Positions 19,502-28,449 of a stretch of DNA of 64,000 bases are shown piece after piece (position 1 is the first letter of the stretch; each line of letters opens with the position of its first letter). The stretch spans positions 331,174 through 395,173 of the forward strand of contig NZ_JYKA01000002.1 of the NCBI RefSeq assembly GCF_001676875.1. Direction: 5' to 3'. The DNA is from Chromobacterium subtsugae. GTDB taxonomy: Bacteria; Pseudomonadota; Gammaproteobacteria; Burkholderiales; Chromobacteriaceae. The translations under genes and the position numbers were made by a program. The notes beneath the pieces were generated by a model. The model saw nothing but the letters and a program-made list of their open reading frames with translations. It searched no databases and was not told the DNA's origin.

Positions 19502-20677
19502 ATGAAATTCAACAAACTCTCCGAACAGAACCTTGCCGGCAAGCGCGTGCTGATCCGCGTCGACATGAACGTGCCGCTGAAAAACGGCGTGATCGGCGAC
19601 GACACCCGCATCCGCGCCAGCCTGCCGTCGATCGAGCTGTGCCTGCAAGCCGGCGCCGGCGTGATGCTGATGACCCACCTGGGCCGTCCGACCGAAGGCG
19701 AGCCGAAGCCGGAAGACAGCCTGGCGCCGGTGGTGGAGCGCCTGTCCAGCCTGCTGGGCAAGCCGGTGCGGCTGGTAGCCGACTGGCAGGCCGGCGTGCC
19801 GCTCGCCGCCGGCGAGGTGGTGATGCTGGAAAACATCCGCCTGAACAAAGGCGAAAAGAAGAACAGCGCCGAGCTGGGCCGCGCCTACGCCGCGCTGTGC
19901 GACGTGTTCGTCAACGACGCCTTCGGCACCGCCCACCGCGCCGAGGCCTCCACCCACGCGGTGGCGCAGTTCGCCCCGCTCGCCTGCGCCGGCGTGCTGC
20001 TGTCGGCCGAGCTGGACGCGCTGTCCAAGGCGCTGCTGGCGCCGGCCCGCCCGCTGGTGGCCATCGTCGCCGGCTCCAAGGTGTCGACCAAGCTGACCAT
20101 CCTGGAGGCGCTGGCCGACAAGGTGGACCAGCTGATCGTCGGCGGCGGCATCGCCAACACCTTCCTGCTGGCCGAAGGCAAGGCCATCGGCAAATCGCTG
20201 GCCGAGGCCGACCTGGTCGAAGACGCCAAGCGCGTCATCGCCAAGATCCGCGCCCGCGGCGGCGACGTGCCGCTGCCCACCGACGTGGTCTGCGCGACCG
20301 AATTCGCCGAAACCGCCGCCGCGGCCACCAAGAACGTGGCCGAGGTGAGCGCCGACGACATGATTCTGGACATCGGGCCGGATTCCGCCAAAGAGCTGGC
20401 CGGCATCATCGCCCAGGCCGGCACCGTCGTGTGGAACGGCCCGGTCGGCGTGTTCGAGTTCGACCAGTTCGGCAACGGCACCAAGACGCTGGCCCAGGCC
20501 ATCGCCCAATCCAAGGCGTTCTCTATCGCCGGCGGCGGCGACACGCTGGCGGCCATCGCCAAGTACGGCATCACCGGCGACATCGGCTACATCTCCACCG
20601 GCGGCGGCGCCTTCCTGGAATTCCTGGAAGGCAAGCAGCTGCCGGCGGTGGCCATCCTGGCCGAGCGCGCGCAGTAA
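19502..20677 (+). CDS. pgk: Phosphoglycerate kinase
   Basis: Transfers phosphate from 1,3-bisphosphoglycerate to ADP, the first ATP-yielding step of glycolysis. The 391-residue protein has the N-terminal signature [14 protein letters not shown], substrate-binding [10 protein letters not shown] and LMTHLGRP, the hinge/nucleotide region [12 protein letters not shown], and the C-terminal GGGDTLAAI and [13 protein letters not shown]. Length is normal. The start at 19502 overlaps no upstream gene; the preceding zinc-ribbon gene ends eight bases earlier. Confidence 0.97.
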   Translation: MKFNKLSEQNLAGKRVLIRVDMNVPLKNGVIGDDTRIRASLPSIELCLQAGAGVMLMTHLGRPTEGEPKPEDSLAPVVERLSSLLGKPVRLVADWQAGVPLAAGEVVMLENIRLNKGEKKNSAELGRAYAALCDVFVNDAFGTAHRAEASTHAVAQFAPLACAGVLLSAELDALSKALLAPARPLVAIVAGSKVSTKLTILEALADKVDQLIVGGGIANTFLLAEGKAIGKSLAEADLVEDAKRVIAKIRARGGDVPLPTDVVCATEFAETAAAATKNVAEVSADDMILDIGPDSAKELAGIIAQAGTVVWNGPVGVFEFDQFGNGTKTLAQAIAQSKAFSIAGGGDTLAAIAKYGITGDIGYISTGGGAFLEFLEGKQLPAVAILAERAQ

Positions 20678-20780
20678 GGAAAACTACCCATGCCGCGGCC
20701 GGCCTGCGCGCCGGCCCAGGATGGGCGATAATCGCAAGGTCGGAATCCTACCGGCGGATGCCCGCGACAACCGAGGAGAA

Positions 20781-21413
20781 ATGATGCCGCTGCACACCTG
20801 GCTGATGTTCATCACCACCATGTTTTTCGTGTCCGCCACGCCCGGCCCCAACATGCTGCTGGCGATGACCCACGGCATCCATTACGGCGTGCGCCGCACG
20901 CTGATGACCTGCTTCGGCCTGATGAGCGCGCTGGGCCTGCTGATGCTGGCCTCGGTGGCCGGGCTGGGCGCGGTGCTGGCCACCTCGGAAGTGCTGTTCT
21001 CCGCCATCAAGTACGCCGGCGCGGTATACCTGGTGTATCTGGGCGTGAAAACCTGGCGCAGCCCGCCGCAACCGGTGGCCGAACTGCGCGAGGACGCCGC
21101 CGGCCAGCACGGCCCCTGGGCGCTGTACCGCCGCGGCTTCCTGGTGGCGATGAGCAACCCCAAGGCGCTGATCTTCTTCGCCGCGCTGTTCCCGCAATTC
21201 ATGGACACCCACCAGCCCCAGGGGCCGCAGCTGGCCATCCTGGCGCTGTCGTTCTTCGTGATCGAGTCGAGCTGGCAACTGACCTACGCCAGCAGCGGCG
21301 CCAAGCTGGCGGGCTGGATGAACAGCGCGCGCCGGCTGAAGCTGGTCAACCGCTTCAGCGGCGGCGCCTTCGTCGGCGCCGGCGTGCTGCTGACCAGCCT
21401 GTCGCGTCAATAG
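20781..21413 (+). CDS. LysE/RhtB family amino-acid exporter
   Basis: A roughly 210-residue inner-membrane exporter of the LysE/RhtB superfamily with about six hydrophobic segments. Visible family marks are the N-terminal [12 protein letters not shown], the central [15 protein letters not shown] and the [22 protein letters not shown] loop. Members export homoserine, threonine, leucine, lysine or analogues; the substrate here cannot be read. Two adjacent ATG codons (20781, 20784) follow GAGGAG; the second has better spacing. It stands between pgk and fba, where pyk is found in related betaproteobacteria. Confidence 0.88.
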   Translation: MMPLHTWLMFITTMFFVSATPGPNMLLAMTHGIHYGVRRTLMTCFGLMSALGLLMLASVAGLGAVLATSEVLFSAIKYAGAVYLVYLGVKTWRSPPQPVAELREDAAGQHGPWALYRRGFLVAMSNPKALIFFAALFPQFMDTHQPQGPQLAILALSFFVIESSWQLTYASSGAKLAGWMNSARRLKLVNRFSGGAFVGAGVLLTSLSRQ

Positions 21414-21418
21414 TTTCG

Positions 21419-21452
21419 GCGGCCGGCGATACGCCAGCCGCTTCATTTTTTT
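21419..21452 (+). terminator. Probable terminator between lysE-like gene and fba
   Basis: Imperfect nine-base-pair stem with one mismatch (21419-21428 with 21432-21441), ATA loop, and a T7 run at 21446-21452, four bases past the stem. Confidence 0.5.
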
Positions 21453-21496
21453 GCAAACAAGCTTCGCCGCCGGCGAAGCCCATGAGGGAGAATTTC

Positions 21497-22561
21497 ATGG
21501 CACTCGTTTCTATGCGTCAGCTGCTGGACCACGCTGCCGAGTACAGCTACGGCCTGCCGGCCTTCAACGTCAACAACCTGGAGCAAATGCGCGCCATCAT
21601 GGAAGCCGCCGACAAGGTCGACGCGCCGGTGATCGTGCAGGCTTCGGCCGGCGCCCGCAAATACGCCGGCGCGCCCTTCCTGCGCCACATGATTCTGGCG
21701 GCGGTGGAAGAATTCCCGCACATCCCGGTGGTGATGCACCAGGACCACGGCACCAGCCCCGACGTCTGCCAGCGCTCGATCCAGCTGGGCTTCTCGTCGG
21801 TGATGATGGACGGCTCGCTGAAATCCGATGGCAAGACCCCGGCCGACTACGGCTACAACGTCGACGTCACCCGCACCGTGGTCAACTTCGCCCACGCCTG
21901 CGGCGTGTCGGTGGAAGGCGAGATCGGCTGCCTGGGCAGCCTGGAAACCGGCATGGCCGGCGAGGAAGACGGCGTCGGCGCTGAAGGCGTGCTCGACCAC
22001 AGCCAGCTGTTGACCGACCCGGAAGAAGCCGCCCGCTTCGTCAAGGACACCGGCGTGGACGCGCTGGCCATCGCCATCGGCACCAGCCACGGCGCCTACA
22101 AGTTCACCAAGAAGCCCACCGGCGACGTGCTGCGCATAGACCGCATCAAGGAAATCCACGCCCGCATCCCCAACACCCACCTGGTGATGCACGGCTCGTC
22201 CAGCGTGCCGCAGGAGTGGCTGCAAATCATCAACGAATTCGGCGGCGACCTGGGCGAAACCTACGGCGTGCCGGTGGAAGAAATCGTCGAAGGCATCAAG
22301 CACGGCGTGCGCAAGGTCAATATCGACACCGACCTGCGCCTGGCCTCCACCGGCGCCATCCGCCGCTTCCTGGCGCAAAACCCGAAGGAATTCGACCCGC
22401 GCAAATACCTGAAGGTGTCCACCGACGCGATGCGCGACATCTGCATCGCCCGCTACGAAGCCTTCGGCGCCTGCGGCCAGGCCAGCAAGATCAAGGCCAT
22501 CAATCTGGACACCATGGCCAATCTCTACCTGAAAGGCCAGCTCGCGCAGATCGTGCGCTGA
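21497..22561 (+). CDS. fba: Class II fructose-1,6-bisphosphate aldolase
   Basis: Zinc-dependent aldolase cleaving fructose-1,6-bisphosphate to triose phosphates. The 354-residue protein is of the Calvin-cycle subtype common in betaproteobacteria. Zinc- and substrate-binding motifs are [11 protein letters not shown] (His and Asp, about 77-87), [19 protein letters not shown] (His about 199) and VMHGSSSVP (His about 233). ATG 21497 follows GAGGGAGAA and gives the standard [14 protein letters not shown] start. Last gene of the tkt-gap-pgk-fba cluster. Confidence 0.96.
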   Translation: MALVSMRQLLDHAAEYSYGLPAFNVNNLEQMRAIMEAADKVDAPVIVQASAGARKYAGAPFLRHMILAAVEEFPHIPVVMHQDHGTSPDVCQRSIQLGFSSVMMDGSLKSDGKTPADYGYNVDVTRTVVNFAHACGVSVEGEIGCLGSLETGMAGEEDGVGAEGVLDHSQLLTDPEEAARFVKDTGVDALAIAIGTSHGAYKFTKKPTGDVLRIDRIKEIHARIPNTHLVMHGSSSVPQEWLQIINEFGGDLGETYGVPVEEIVEGIKHGVRKVNIDTDLRLASTGAIRRFLAQNPKEFDPRKYLKVSTDAMRDICIARYEAFGACGQASKIKAINLDTMANLYLKGQLAQIVR

Positions 22562-22613
22562 GCCCGCCCGGCGATGAATGCCGCCGCGGTTTGTAGGGCT
22601 ATTGTAAAAAGCC

Positions 22614-22767
22614 TTGCGGCGCGCGGCGCTTGCTGCAATAATTCATTTGTCATTTCAGGAAAGGGTTTCGCATGACATCTTTGCTCGCCCCGCCGCGCTC
22701 AAGCCAGCCGCCGCGGCAAGCGAAAGCCATGCTTTCTGCCCGACCCGCCGTCCAGGCGGGTTTTTTT
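22614..22767 (+). ncRNA. Candidate small RNA or attenuator leader
   Basis: A promoter-like pair, TTGCGG (22614-22619), 17-base spacer and AATAAT (22637-22642), is followed about 120 bases later by a clear Rho-independent terminator, with no conserved gene between. A transcript from about 22649 to 22767 would be a small RNA. An open frame (ATG 22672, AGGAAAGGG upstream, 44 codons) runs through the terminator hairpin, so a leader-peptide attenuator for the gene at 22837 is an alternative. No known RNA family is recognised. Confidence 0.35.
22743..22767 (+). terminator. Rho-independent terminator upstream of the 22837 gene
   Basis: Seven-base-pair stem (22743-22749 with 22755-22761), five-base loop, T7 run. 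It sits 182 bases after fba and 70 bases before the next start, so it may end fba readthrough, a small RNA, or act as an attenuator. Confidence 0.7.
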
Positions 22768-22836
22768 ATGCCCGCCCGCCAGCCGCCATCGGCGCGGCTA
22801 TGCTGAATGGAGTGACATTCCCGAGGGAGAGCGGCG

Positions 22837-23712
22837 ATGTGGCGGTGGCTGCTGTTGCTTTGCCTGGCGCCGGCCGTCCTCGCGGCCGAGCCGATGCGCG
22901 TGGTGTACCCGGTCGGCGACAGCGCCGACGCGTTCCGTTACGACGATATCCGCGAACTGCTGCGCGCCGCGCTGGACAAAACCGCCGACGCCTACGGCCC
23001 CTACACGCTGCAGCCCAGCGGCTGGCCGATGGACGAAGAGCGCTCGCTGGAAGAGCTGCGCCGCGGCCACGCCGTCAACGTCGCCTGGAGCTCCACCTCG
23101 GAAGCACGCGAGCTGAGCCTGCTGCCGGTGCGGGTGGACCTGCGCAAGGGGCTGCTCGGCTACCGCATCGCGCTGATAGACGGCAAGCGCCAGCCGGAAT
23201 TCGACCAGGTGCATAGCCGCGCCGACCTCGGCCGCTTCCTGATCGGCCAGGGCAAGGGCTGGGGCGACATCAAGGTCTACCAGGCCGCCGCCTTGCGGGT
23301 CAGCACCGGCCGCTACGACATGCTGTTCGGCATGCTAAGCCAGCGCCGCTTCGACCTGCTGCCGCGCAGCGTGCTGGAGGTGTTCGACGAATACCGGCAT
23401 TTCCACGGCAAATACCCGAATCTGGAGGTCGAGCAGCGCCTGCTGTTCTATTACCCGTGGCCCTACTACTTTTCCTGCAACCGCGACGATCCCGCGCTGA
23501 CGGAACGCCTGCGGCTGGGACTTGCGCGGATGCGCGCCGACGGCAGCTTCGACGCCATCTTCTGGAAATACCACCGCGACGCGCTGCGCCAGGCGCGGAT
23601 GAGCGAACGCCGGCTGATCCCGTTCGCCAATCCGCTGCTGCCGGACAGCGCGCCGCTGAACGACAAGTCGATGTGGTACGACCCCCTGCGCGACCGGCCG
23701 CCCAAACCCTAG
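22837..23712 (+). CDS. Exported solute-binding-like protein
   Basis: A 291-residue protein with a short signal peptide (cleavage about VLAAEP, residue 17). The rest resembles a periplasmic type-2 solute-binding fold: a first lobe starting MRVVYPVGD, LRAALDKTADAYGPYTLQPSGWPM, a distinctive GYRIALIDGKRQPEFDQV block, and a C-terminal lobe with LRLGLARMRADGSFDAIFWKY, typical of family 3. No permease or ATPase is adjacent. It may be a sensor-type or ligand-scavenging protein; the ligand is unknown. GAGGGAGAG lies just upstream of the ATG. Confidence 0.7.
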   Translation: MWRWLLLLCLAPAVLAAEPMRVVYPVGDSADAFRYDDIRELLRAALDKTADAYGPYTLQPSGWPMDEERSLEELRRGHAVNVAWSSTSEARELSLLPVRVDLRKGLLGYRIALIDGKRQPEFDQVHSRADLGRFLIGQGKGWGDIKVYQAAALRVSTGRYDMLFGMLSQRRFDLLPRSVLEVFDEYRHFHGKYPNLEVEQRLLFYYPWPYYFSCNRDDPALTERLRLGLARMRADGSFDAIFWKYHRDALRQARMSERRLIPFANPLLPDSAPLNDKSMWYDPLRDRPPKP

Positions 23713-23725
23713 GCCAGCGCCGGCA

Positions 23726-23754
23726 TTGGCTGGCCGGCCCCGATTGCTTACACT
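23726..23754 (+). promoter_or_regulatory. Putative sigma70 promoter of moaD-moaE
   Basis: TTGGCT (23726-23731), 17-base spacer, TACACT (23749-23754), 51 bases before the moaD start. Confidence 0.5.
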
Positions 23755-23805
23755 AGCCCCATCGAGGCGCGGCCGCTGCCGGCCGCCTACAGGAAAGATC
23801 GCACG

Positions 23806-24057
23806 ATGCAATTGAACATGCTGTATTTCGCCCGGCTGCGCGACACGCTGGGGCTGGATTCGGAAACACTGGACAGCGAGGCCGCCACCGTGGCCGAGCT
23901 GCTGGCCGAGCTGCGCCAACGCGGCGGCGAGTGGGCGCGCGCGCTGGCGGCCGGGCAAACCTTCCGGGTGGCGGTCAACCAGGACATGGCGAGCGGCGAC
24001 ACCCCGCTGGCCGACGGCGACGAAGTGGCGGTATTTCCGCCGGTGACCGGAGGCTGA
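23806..24057 (+). CDS. moaD: Molybdopterin synthase small (sulfur-carrier) subunit MoaD
   Basis: Ubiquitin-like sulfur carrier that donates sulfur from a C-terminal thiocarboxylate to precursor Z during molybdopterin synthesis. The 83-residue protein has the expected beta-grasp pattern and ends in the essential Gly-Gly (FPPVTGG). The stop codon is followed one base later by the moaE start, so the two subunits are translationally coupled. A Mo-dependent sulfite dehydrogenase (about 51-52 kb) is one likely consumer of the cofactor. Confidence 0.93.
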   Translation: MQLNMLYFARLRDTLGLDSETLDSEAATVAELLAELRQRGGEWARALAAGQTFRVAVNQDMASGDTPLADGDEVAVFPPVTGG

Positions 24058-24058
24058 C

Positions 24059-24541
24059 ATGACGATCAACCACATCCGGGTGCAGGCCGAGGCCTTCGAC
24101 GTCGGCGCCGAGGTGCGGCGCTGGTCGGCCAACCCGGCCTGCGGCGCGGTGGTCAGCTTCACCGGCCTGGTCCGCGACTACGGCGACCGCCAGGACGTGG
24201 TGGCGCTGGAACTGGAGCATTACCCGGGCATGACGGAAAAGGCGCTGGCCGACATCGTCTGCGCGGCGCGCAAGCGCTGGTCGCTGAAGGGCGTGACGCT
24301 GATCCACCGCGTCGGCCGCCTGGCGCTGGGCGACCCCATCGTGCTGGTGGTGGCGGCCAGCAGCCACCGCAGCGACGCCTTCGAAGCCGCCTCCTTCCTG
24401 ATGGACTATCTAAAGCAGCAGGCGCCGTTCTGGAAATGCGAGATCCTCGCCGACGGCAGCCGGCATTGGGTGGAGGCGCGCGACAGCGACGCCGAAGCCG
24501 CGACGCGCTGGGATGCCGGCGCGGCGGACGCGTCCGCCTGA
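24059..24541 (+). CDS. moaE: Molybdopterin synthase large (catalytic) subunit MoaE
   Basis: Catalytic subunit that inserts two sulfurs into precursor Z, working as a heterotetramer with MoaD. The 160-residue protein has the family motifs GAVVSFTGLVRDYG (about 29-42), LELEHYPGMTEK, HRVGRLALGD and the catalytic region FLMDYLKQQAPFWKCEIL with its conserved lysines. Start codon lies one base after the moaD stop. It converges with thpR, 16 bases apart. Confidence 0.95.
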   Translation: MTINHIRVQAEAFDVGAEVRRWSANPACGAVVSFTGLVRDYGDRQDVVALELEHYPGMTEKALADIVCAARKRWSLKGVTLIHRVGRLALGDPIVLVVAASSHRSDAFEAASFLMDYLKQQAPFWKCEILADGSRHWVEARDSDAEAATRWDAGAADASA

Positions 24542-24557
24542 CCGAGACCTGCGCCGG

Positions 24558-25079
24558 CTAGCGAGCCGCGCCGCCGCGCCAACCGTCCAGGCGCTGGTAG
24601 CGCGCGCCGTCGGCACTCAGGCTGGACGCGATCAGCGCCAGCTCGCGCAGCGCCAGCCGCAACGGCGGCACAGTCTGCGGCGGCAATGGCTGTCGCAGCT
24701 TGCGCAGCAGCGTCAGATGCGGCCGGAACGGCTGCGCGTCCAGCCGCAGCCCCTGCGCGCGCAAATCCCGCCTGAGCGCCATCACCCAAGCCTGCAGCGC
24801 CGCGTCGGCCGCCGCGGGCGCGCACCAGCCTATTCCGCCTTCCCAGCTGCCCAGGCAATCCAGCGTCAGGCTGGCCGGCAGGTCCGCCGCCGCCCGCTCG
24901 GCGCAATCGGCGGCACGCTGCAGGGCCAGCGGGCCAAGCTCGCCCAGGAACGCCAGGGTCAGATGCAGCTGCGGCAAGGGCAGGCAACGGCCGCCAGCCT
25001 CGCGCTGCATCGCCCGCTGCCACTGCGCCAGCCGCGGCAGACAGCCGGGCGGCGGCAGACAGGCCAGGAAGACGCGCAT
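24558..25079 (-). CDS. thpR: RNA 2',3'-cyclic phosphodiesterase ThpR (LigT family)
   Basis: A 173-residue 2H phosphoesterase that opens 2',3'-cyclic phosphates to 2'-phosphomonoesters. Both HxTx motifs are present: HLTLAFLG (about 46-53) and HLTLLRKL (about 130-137). The start at 25079 (MRVFLACLPP) gives the normal N-terminus, although the frame stays open far upstream in antisense of the neighbouring gene. It starts eight bases after the stop of the response-regulator gene at 25088, so it is probably the last gene of that unit. Confidence 0.9.
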   Translation of the reverse strand: MRVFLACLPPPGCLPRLAQWQRAMQREAGGRCLPLPQLHLTLAFLGELGPLALQRAADCAERAAADLPASLTLDCLGSWEGGIGWCAPAAADAALQAWVMALRRDLRAQGLRLDAQPFRPHLTLLRKLRQPLPPQTVPPLRLALRELALIASSLSADGARYQRLDGWRGGAAR

Positions 25080-25087
25080 GGGCCATT

Positions 25088-26701
25088 TCAGGCGCGCGGG
25101 CGCAGCAGCGCCTGCCGCCGCCTGACGAAGCCTCGCACCCTTTCGTTGTCCTGCGGCAGCCATTGCAGCAGCTGGCGCAGATCCTGCAGCGGGTCGGCGT
25201 AGTCCTGCGCGGCCTGCTGGCGGTTTTCGCAGATGCGCAGCAGCATCGCGCAGCCATACATGCCCAGCCGCTGGTTGAGGGTGGCCATCGCGTCGCGGCG
25301 CAGCATGTCGGCGGCAGCCTCCAACTGCCCCTGGTTGGCCAGTTCCAGCGCCGCCTGGCTCTTGCCCTGCAGCTCGTCGTAGGCGGTCCTGATCGCCGCC
25401 AGGCAGGCCGGATGCTGGCGCGCGGCCTCCTGCAGGCTGCCCAGCTCGTGGCGGCCGTCGGCGAAGCGCAAGGCGATCACGCGCGCCCATTCCGGCGCCT
25501 GCGCGGCGGCCTGGCCGGCCGGCAGCCGCGCCGTCGCCGCCAAAAAGCGCAGCGCGCCGTCGAAAGTGGTTTCCGCCGCCCGCAGCCATTCCGCGCCCTC
25601 CTCCAGCTGGCCCAGCGCCTGCTCCGGCCGCTGCTGCGCCAGCGCCGCCATCGCCCGGCACACCGCCAGCATCAATTGGCCGCCGGGCTGCTTGCCCAAT
25701 TGGGTCGAGATGTCGTTCTGCAGCCGGTCCAGCTGTTGGGTCTGCCCGCTTTCGCTGCGCGCCTGCATCAGGTCGACCAGCACTTCCGGGCCGAAGAAGG
25801 CGTTGTTGCGGCCGATGTCCACCGCGCGCTGCAGCTGGTCGGCCGCCCGCGCCGCCTCGCCGCTGCGCAGCAGCGCCTTGCCGTAGTTGTGCAGCCGGGT
25901 GAAGTTGCGCGGCGAGATGCCCACCGCCTTTTCCAACACCGCGGCCGCTTCCTGGTAAGCGCCGTCGTCCACCATGTTCTGCGCCAGCAGGTCGTAGGCG
26001 TCGGTGTAGCGCGGCGCGATGGCGATCACCTCGTCGAGCAGGACATTGGAGCGGGAGCTGTCGCCCTGTTCGGCCAGGATGCGCGCCACCCCCATCTTGG
26101 CCCAGGGAATCTCCTCCTGCGCCAGCAGCCCCTGGTAAACCTGCAGCGCCGGCTCGTACAGGCCTTCGCTCACCAGCAGCTCGGCGCGCAGCCGCAGCGC
26201 GTCCAGCCGGCTTTGCCGGCTGTCGGCCTGCTGCGCCAATTCCTGCAGCGTCTGGATCGCCTGCTCGGTCTTGCCCTTCTCCAGCAGCCGGTGAGCCGGC
26301 GCGAGGTAAGCCTTGCGCTGCAGCGCCAGCTCCAGCCGGTCCAACAGCTGCTGCGAGCTGAACGGCTTGAGGAAGTAGTCGTCCGGCGCGGTCTCGGCGG
26401 CGGTCACCACCTGGGTGTAATTGCGCTCGCCGGTGATCATCACCCACAGCGTCGACAGCGGCAGCGTGCCGCTTTTGCGCATCAGTTCCAGCAACTCCTG
26501 GCCGTTCATGCCGCTGCCCAGATTGTAGTCGCACAGCACGATGTCGAAGCGCTTGGCGCGCAGGCGGTTGCTGGCCTCGCCGGCGTGGCTGGCGGTTTCG
26601 GACTGGGTGACGCCGGCCATGGCCAGGATGGCGCGGATGCCCTGGGCCATGGTCAGCGCGTCGTCGACGATCAATACCGTGGTGTTCGCCTTGAAAGCCA
26701 T
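25088..26701 (-). CDS. Response regulator with TPR-like C-terminal region, copy B
   Basis: A 537-residue protein with an N-terminal receiver domain (about 1-125) and a long helical C-terminal region with TPR-like repeats (about 135-530) in place of a DNA-binding domain. The receiver is complete: acidic pair D13-D14, phosphoacceptor D58 (LCDYNLG), T90 (MITGE) and K112 (LKPF). It therefore probably signals through protein contacts. It has the same length and domain order as the protein encoded directly upstream (26813-28426), with identical spacing of receiver residues, so the two are tandem paralogues. Neighbours pilU and pilT suggest a role in type IV pilus retraction or twitching. Confidence 0.85.
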   Translation of the reverse strand: MAFKANTTVLIVDDALTMAQGIRAILAMAGVTQSETASHAGEASNRLRAKRFDIVLCDYNLGSGMNGQELLELMRKSGTLPLSTLWVMITGERNYTQVVTAAETAPDDYFLKPFSSQQLLDRLELALQRKAYLAPAHRLLEKGKTEQAIQTLQELAQQADSRQSRLDALRLRAELLVSEGLYEPALQVYQGLLAQEEIPWAKMGVARILAEQGDSSRSNVLLDEVIAIAPRYTDAYDLLAQNMVDDGAYQEAAAVLEKAVGISPRNFTRLHNYGKALLRSGEAARAADQLQRAVDIGRNNAFFGPEVLVDLMQARSESGQTQQLDRLQNDISTQLGKQPGGQLMLAVCRAMAALAQQRPEQALGQLEEGAEWLRAAETTFDGALRFLAATARLPAGQAAAQAPEWARVIALRFADGRHELGSLQEAARQHPACLAAIRTAYDELQGKSQAALELANQGQLEAAADMLRRDAMATLNQRLGMYGCAMLLRICENRQQAAQDYADPLQDLRQLLQWLPQDNERVRGFVRRRQALLRPRA

Positions 26702-26780
26702 GGACAGCCTCGCGGGTGCCGGCGGCCGGCGGCCGCGGCGGGGTGGATGGCGGACCGGGCGGACCCGGCGTCGATTGCTA

Positions 26781-26796
26781 CCAGTCTAGCCTGCCG
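26781..26796 (-). promoter_or_regulatory. Shared 16-bp motif upstream of response regulator B
   Basis: CCAGTCTAGCCTGCCG on the plus strand. On the coding strand it reads ...GGCTAGACTGG, containing the -10-like TAGACT. The same 16 bases with one change recur upstream of pilU (29614-29629). It lies about 80 bases before the start codon; a promoter element or regulator site is possible. Confidence 0.35.
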
Positions 26797-26812
26797 CGCC
26801 GCGGCGGCGCGC

Positions 26813-28426
26813 TCATTCGCATTCCGGGTCCAGCGCATGGTGGCGGCGGATGAAGCCGCGCACCCGCTCGTTGTCCTGCGGCAGCCAGTGCATCAGCTGC
26901 AGCACCTGGCGGTCTTCCTCCGGGTACGGCTTGCCGGCCTTGCTGCGGCTTTCGCAGGTGCGCAGCAGCAGCGCGCAGGCGTTCATGCTGATGCGCTCGT
27001 TCAGCGTCTTCTGCGACAGCAGGTAGAGCATGGCGGCGGCCTCTTCCAGCTTGCCGGTGCTGGCCAGCTCCACCGCCTTGTTACTTTCGGTCTGCAGCGT
27101 GTCGTAGGCGGTTTCGATGGCGCCGTGGCAGGCCTCGTGCTTATGCGCGATCTCCAGCAGCGTGCCCAGCTCGTGGCGGCCGTCGGCGAAGCGCAGCGCG
27201 ATGCTGTGCGCCCACTGCGGCGGCAGCTCGCTGTTGACTTCCGCCGGCAGCCGCACCGCGGCGGCGAGGAAGCGCTGGGCGCTGGGGAAGTCGGTTTCGC
27301 GGGCGCGCAGGTCTTCCGCCACCGATTGCAACTGGGCCAGCGCGTCGCTGGGGCGCTTCTGCGCCAGCGCGGTCAGCGCCCGGCACACCGCCATCGTCAG
27401 CTGGCCGCCGGGCAACTCGTCCATGCGGCTGGAGATTTCCGCCTGCAGCCGGTCCAGTTGCTGGGTCTGGCCGCTTTCGCTATAGGCCTGCAGCAGGTCC
27501 ACCAGCACGTCGGGGCCGAAGAAATTGTTGTTGCGGCCGACTTCCACCGCCCGCTGCAGGTAGTCGGCGGCCTTGGTCGGGTCGCCGCAGCGCAAGAGCG
27601 CGGTGCCGCAGCTCTTCAGCCGGTTGAAGTTGCGCGGCGAGATCGCCACCGCCTTCTCCAGCACCACCGCGGCGGTCTGGTACTGGCCGTCGTCGATCAG
27701 GTTTTGCGCCAGCAGGTCGTAGGCGTCGGTATAGCGCGGCGCTTCGGCGATGATCTCGCGCAGCAGCGCGTTGGATTCCTGGCTTTCGCCCTGCTCGGCG
27801 ACGATGCGCGCCACCCCCATCTTGGCCCAGGGGATCACCCGCTGGGTCAGCAGCTCCTGGTAGATGGACAGCGCCTCGCCCTGGCGGCCTTCGTTGACCA
27901 GCAATTCGGCGGCCAGGCGCTGCGCGTCCAGCCGGTACTGCGGGTTGGAGGTTTCGCGCGCCAGTTGCTGCAGCACCTGGATCGCTTGCTCCACTTTGCC
28001 GGCGGACAATAGCTTGTGCGCCGGCGCGAGGAAGGCCTTGCGCTGGCCGGCCAGGTTCATCCGGTCCAGCAGCAGCTGCGAGGCGAACGGTTTGAGGATG
28101 TAGTCGTCCGGCGCCATCTCGGCGGCGGCCACCACTCTTTCGTAGTGGCGTTCGCCGGTGATCATGATCCAGATGGTGGCCAAGGGCAGGTTGCCGCCCT
28201 TGCGCATGGCTTCCAGCAATTCCTGGCCATCCATGCCTTCGCCCAGGTTGTAGTCGCACAGCACCACGTCGTAAGGCTTGCCGCGCAGGCGGTTGCGCGC
28301 CTCGCTGGCGTTGCTGACGGCTTCCGAGCGGGTGATGCCGGCCATGGACAGCATGGTGCGCAGACCCTGGCGCACAGTGTGGGAGTCTTCGATGATCAAT
28401 ACGGTGGTAGAGGCGTCAAAATGCAT
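26813..28426 (-). CDS. Response regulator with TPR-like C-terminal region, copy A
   Basis: A 537-residue paralogue of the gene that follows. The N-terminal receiver has E13-D14, phosphoacceptor D58 (LCDYNLG), T90 (MITGE) and K112 (LKPF). The C-terminal region has TPR-like helical pairs, e.g. around AIQVLQQLARE, ALSIYQELLTQ, YTDAYDLLAQNLIDDG and AAVVLEKAVAISPRNF, several of which are nearly identical in copy B. No output DNA-binding or enzymatic domain is seen. It starts 23 bases after the stop of pilU, so co-transcription with pilTU is likely. The cognate kinase is not in the window. Confidence 0.86.
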   Translation of the reverse strand: MHFDASTTVLIIEDSHTVRQGLRTMLSMAGITRSEAVSNASEARNRLRGKPYDVVLCDYNLGEGMDGQELLEAMRKGGNLPLATIWIMITGERHYERVVAAAEMAPDDYILKPFASQLLLDRMNLAGQRKAFLAPAHKLLSAGKVEQAIQVLQQLARETSNPQYRLDAQRLAAELLVNEGRQGEALSIYQELLTQRVIPWAKMGVARIVAEQGESQESNALLREIIAEAPRYTDAYDLLAQNLIDDGQYQTAAVVLEKAVAISPRNFNRLKSCGTALLRCGDPTKAADYLQRAVEVGRNNNFFGPDVLVDLLQAYSESGQTQQLDRLQAEISSRMDELPGGQLTMAVCRALTALAQKRPSDALAQLQSVAEDLRARETDFPSAQRFLAAAVRLPAEVNSELPPQWAHSIALRFADGRHELGTLLEIAHKHEACHGAIETAYDTLQTESNKAVELASTGKLEEAAAMLYLLSQKTLNERISMNACALLLRTCESRSKAGKPYPEEDRQVLQLMHWLPQDNERVRGFIRRHHALDPECE

Positions 28427-28449
28427 GATGGCTTATGGCGTGGCGCCGT

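Noticed and set aside
25163..28012. A 949-codon open frame on the plus strand
   Set aside because: Antisense to the two tandem response-regulator genes; Arg/Gln/Leu/Val-rich composition is typical of shadow frames. The internal repetition reflects the duplication on the other strand.
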